From CAYZEE01 sp964477485 (GTDB lineage: Bacteria; Patescibacteriota; Microgenomatia; Levybacterales; UBA12049): DNA of 7,138 bases. The stretch lies in the NCBI GenBank assembly GCA_964477485.1, contig CAYZEE010000044.1, positions 1 to 7,138 on the forward strand. Reading direction: 5' to 3'. The notes beneath the pieces were generated by a model. The model did no database searches. It was not told the origin of the DNA and worked only from the letters and a program-made list of their open reading frames with translations. This document shows, piece after piece, positions 4,789-7,138 of the stretch. A program made the translations under genes and the position numbers. Every line of letters begins with the position of its first letter. The first letter of the stretch is position 1.

Positions 4789-7006
4789 TGAAGAACCCTT
4801 AGCGCATAGTGGAAAGCCGGAAGAACAAATTCCGCCGCAGACATATGCAAAGCATATTGCTGGAGTAATTGAGCGAGCAACGAATAACGTTGTGGCTATG
4901 TCACGGTATTTTTCCGGAAATACAAAACTGTTACAGGAATCGGTAAAACGAGCTGCTATGCTTCATGATTTGGGTAAGCTCGACGAGGCTAATCAGGCAA
5001 TCTTGGGGAAAGGTGGTAAGAAGCATTTGCCTTTGAATCACGTTGATGCTGGCACGACTTATTTGTCCAGAGGTAAAGAATATGAAGCTGCTTTTTTAGT
5101 ATATGGACATCATATTGGTTTATGTTCTTTGCCGCATGAGGCCGGGAGAGGAAATCTGTTTTTACGTGATGAGAAAATTTGTAATGAAGTTGATCAAAAG
5201 CTTGAGAATTATCTCACCAATCATGCAGAATGGTATGGGAAGATCAACAAATCGTCTAACGAAGCTATTAAGTCAGGTTGGACTGGCCTGACAAGGAGAA
5301 TGGCTTTTTCATGCCTTGTTGATGGTGACTATGGTGACACCGCTACAAATTACGGCGATGAAATAGAATTAGAACCAATTACTCGGCGCTGGCAAGAACG
5401 CCTTGAGAGTTTAAATGAGTATGTCAAAGGCTTACAAAATAAATCCGACGCTTCAAAATCACGCAAGGAGCAAAGACAGAAAACTTATGAATCCTGTCGG
5501 GATGCAGATACACAGCATAGTTTATATGCTTGCGACAGTCCGGTTGGAACTGGTAAAACTACGGCAGTAATGGCTCATCTTCTACGTGCGGCGATTAATA
5601 AAGAATTAAGACACATTTTTGTGGTATTGCCTTACACAAATATCATCAAGCAATCCGTTGATGTTTATCGCAAGTCGCTTGTTCTTCCCGGCGAGAATCC
5701 TGAAGAGATTGTTGCTGAACATCACCACCAAGCTGATTTTTCAAGTTATGATTTACGCCGGTACGCGGCTTTATGGACAGCGCCTATTATCGTAACGACA
5801 GCAGTTCAATTTTTTGAAAGTTTAGGTGCAAATCACCCTGCACAATTGCGGAAACTTCATGAATTACCAGGATCGGCAATATTCTTAGATGAAGCACATG
5901 CAGCGATACCAACATGGTTGTGGCCACAGGCTTGGCAATGGATTAAAGATTTAACCACTAATTGGACTTGCCATTTTGTGTTTGCCTCTGGGACGCTACC
6001 TGAATTTTGGAGGAATGAAAAGATTACGAATCCGGCTGAGAATGTGACAAATCTTTTGAGCATTAAACAAAAAGTGCAGGTAAATGGTCAAGAGCGAAAA
6101 CGTATATCATATTTAACATGCGAAAAGGAATTCGATATTACTGGTCTGATTCAATTCATACAATCAAAAAATGGGCCGAGACTCGTTGTCTTAAATACTG
6201 TACAATCTGCAGCAGTTCTCGCATGGAAAATGCAAAAATCTGATAAGCAGGTAATGCATTTATCAACTGCATTAACCCCCTGTGATCGTGACAACCTTGT
6301 AGAGAAGATAAAAAAACGGTTAGAAATATCAGACGATACCGATTGGACGCTTGTAGCAACAAGCTGCGTCGAGGCAGGAATGGATTTTTCTTTCGTCACG
6401 GCATTCAGAGAAAGTTGTAGCGCAGCAAGTCTGATTCAAATTGGCGGTCGAGTTAACAGACATAGTAATACTGCTGGTGCCGAAGTTTTTGATTTTAGTA
6501 TTAATGATCCACTTATGCGAGATAATCCGCAGTTAAGAACTTCGAAAAATGTTTTTAAGGCACTCTTTGCAGAAAAGTATTTTGATAGAGAAGACTCTAC
6601 AGAAATAGTTACAGAAGCAATAAGACGTGAACTGATGAGCGACTTTGGTGATTTTGAAGAAAAAGCTTCGATAATTATAAAGCAGGAACGGGCCAATGAT
6701 TATCCAGAAGTGGCAAGGCTTTGTAAGGTTATAGATGCTGATACAAGGTTGGTTGTTATATCGGCTGAAATTGCTGAAACATTAAAAAGGTACGAGAAAG
6801 TTGATCCGGTAAAGGTAATTCGTAATAGCGTGCAGATTCGATTTTTTAAAATCAATTCAAAGCAATTCAGCAGTTTCTGTATTCCTATCAATGGTCATGA
6901 AGAAATATATGAGTGGCGTGGTGATTACGATAGAGAGTTTTTAGGCTACATGATAACGATAATTCCATTACTTAAACTAGATGTTGATGGATTTGCACTG
7001 GTATAA
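4781..7006 (+). CDS. cas3: Cas3 HD nuclease-helicase
   Basis: Cas3 is recruited by target-bound Cascade, unwinds DNA 3' to 5' and degrades single strands. Both halves are present in 741 residues. The HD nuclease domain covers about 20-190, with His25, the HD pair His62-Asp63 in MLHDLGKLD, His87, HH at 110-111 in YGHHIGL, and D181/D183 near its end. The SF2 helicase follows: Walker A SPVGTGKT (253-260), motif Ia VVLPYTNIIKQS (281-292), TTAVQFF (339-345), DEAH (370-373), SGT (403-405), VVLNTVQSA (469-477), ATSCVEAGMDFSF (526-538), and motif VI QIGGRVNRH (553-561). About 180 residues form the C-terminal part. All key catalytic residues I can identify are kept, so it looks active. Walker A has SPVGTGKT rather than APTGSGKT. 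A TAAGGA site (4767-4772) precedes ATG 4781, which lies inside the cas7 end. Its place after cas7 is unusual for I-C. Confidence 0.95.
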   Translation: MNSEEPLAHSGKPEEQIPPQTYAKHIAGVIERATNNVVAMSRYFSGNTKLLQESVKRAAMLHDLGKLDEANQAILGKGGKKHLPLNHVDAGTTYLSRGKEYEAAFLVYGHHIGLCSLPHEAGRGNLFLRDEKICNEVDQKLENYLTNHAEWYGKINKSSNEAIKSGWTGLTRRMAFSCLVDGDYGDTATNYGDEIELEPITRRWQERLESLNEYVKGLQNKSDASKSRKEQRQKTYESCRDADTQHSLYACDSPVGTGKTTAVMAHLLRAAINKELRHIFVVLPYTNIIKQSVDVYRKSLVLPGENPEEIVAEHHHQADFSSYDLRRYAALWTAPIIVTTAVQFFESLGANHPAQLRKLHELPGSAIFLDEAHAAIPTWLWPQAWQWIKDLTTNWTCHFVFASGTLPEFWRNEKITNPAENVTNLLSIKQKVQVNGQERKRISYLTCEKEFDITGLIQFIQSKNGPRLVVLNTVQSAAVLAWKMQKSDKQVMHLSTALTPCDRDNLVEKIKKRLEISDDTDWTLVATSCVEAGMDFSFVTAFRESCSAASLIQIGGRVNRHSNTAGAEVFDFSINDPLMRDNPQLRTSKNVFKALFAEKYFDREDSTEIVTEAIRRELMSDFGDFEEKASIIIKQERANDYPEVARLCKVIDADTRLVVISAEIAETLKRYEKVDPVKVIRNSVQIRFFKINSKQFSSFCIPINGHEEIYEWRGDYDREFLGYMITIIPLLKLDVDGFALV

Positions 7007-7018
7007 ATAAATTATTTC

Positions 7019-7036
7019 AATGAAGAATTCATTTTT
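7019..7036 (+). terminator. weak AT-rich hairpin between cas3 and the next gene
   Basis: AATGAA (7019-7024) and TTCATT (7028-7033) can pair around a 3-nt loop and are followed by a short T stretch. With six mostly A-T pairs it is a poor intrinsic terminator, and readthrough into the gene at 7063 is likely. It may be only chance. Confidence 0.15.
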
Positions 7037-7062
7037 ATAAAAACAAGAAAGGACAACAAACT

Positions 7063-7138
7063 ATGTCTGACTCAAAAGATCTTCCCCGTCTCATCCCGCC
7101 GCACGGTGGATACCGGGAGTTGCAGTCTTACAAAATGT
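7063..7138 (+). CDS. start of a probable four-helix-bundle suffix-domain protein, cut by window edge
   Basis: Only 25 codons are visible (MSDSKDLPRLIPPHGGYREL then QSYKM). The block LIPPHGGYRELQSYKM (residues 10-25) matches the N-terminal signature I remember for the family whose 23S rRNA-IVS-like four-helix bundle is followed by a C-terminal suffix domain. The function of that family is not established. An AAAGGA site (7048-7053) lies 9 nt before ATG 7063. The gene is 56 nt after cas3 on the same strand, so co-transcription is plausible, and it may separate the effector genes from adaptation genes beyond the window. Assignment rests on a short segment. Confidence 0.6.
   Translation, partial: MSDSKDLPRLIPPHGGYRELQSYKM

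Noticed and set aside
6151..6891. Several - strand open frames inside the cas3 3' half
   Set aside because: They are antisense to the conserved helicase motifs and C-terminal region of Cas3 and show no recognisable protein.

Overview
The window holds most of a type I CRISPR-Cas effector operon of the I-C kind, all on the + strand, preceded by a small hicBA toxin-antitoxin module. Sequence style (AT-rich coding with GC-rich spots, strong AAGGAGG-type ribosome sites) fits a mesophilic bacterium. The dispersed-looking repeat and the IPPHGGYR four-helix gene remind me of Planctomycetes (Brocadiales), Nitrospirota or Deltaproteobacteria-like genomes, but this taxonomic guess is weak and rests on memory rather than a search.

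Layout. Positions 1-380 carry no convincing gene, apart from a possible C-terminal scrap at 2-151 and the first copy of a 126-bp direct repeat (186-311). hicB (381-608) is intact. hicA (601-824) is split by a -1 frame change at a run of six A. A second, nearly identical repeat copy (950-1075) lies in the gap before the cas operon, and a candidate extended -10 promoter follows at 1142-1170. Then come cas5c (1231-1869), cas8c (1859-3886), cas7c (3916-4788) and a full HD-helicase cas3 (4781-7006), with 11-nt and 8-nt overlaps at two junctions that suggest translational coupling. After a 56-nt gap a further gene starts at 7063 and runs off the end; its first 25 residues look like the start of a four-helix-bundle suffix-domain protein.

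How it works together. Cas5, Cas7, Cas8 and a probable internally translated Cas11 (start 3515, inside cas8) would form the Cascade surveillance complex on crRNA. Cas3 would be recruited to degrade the bound DNA. In I-C systems Cas5c also cuts the pre-crRNA, but this Cas5 lacks the catalytic Tyr and has Arg in place of the catalytic Lys of the best-studied enzyme, and no cas6 is seen. No CRISPR array and no cas1, cas2 or cas4 are in the window; they could lie downstream.

The points most worth following up are the internal Cas11 start with its near-perfect Shine-Dalgarno, the altered Cas5 active site, the cas5-cas8-cas7-cas3 order (canonical I-C has cas3 first), the frameshifted hicA, and the repeat pair that brackets hicBA and ends just ahead of the cas operon.
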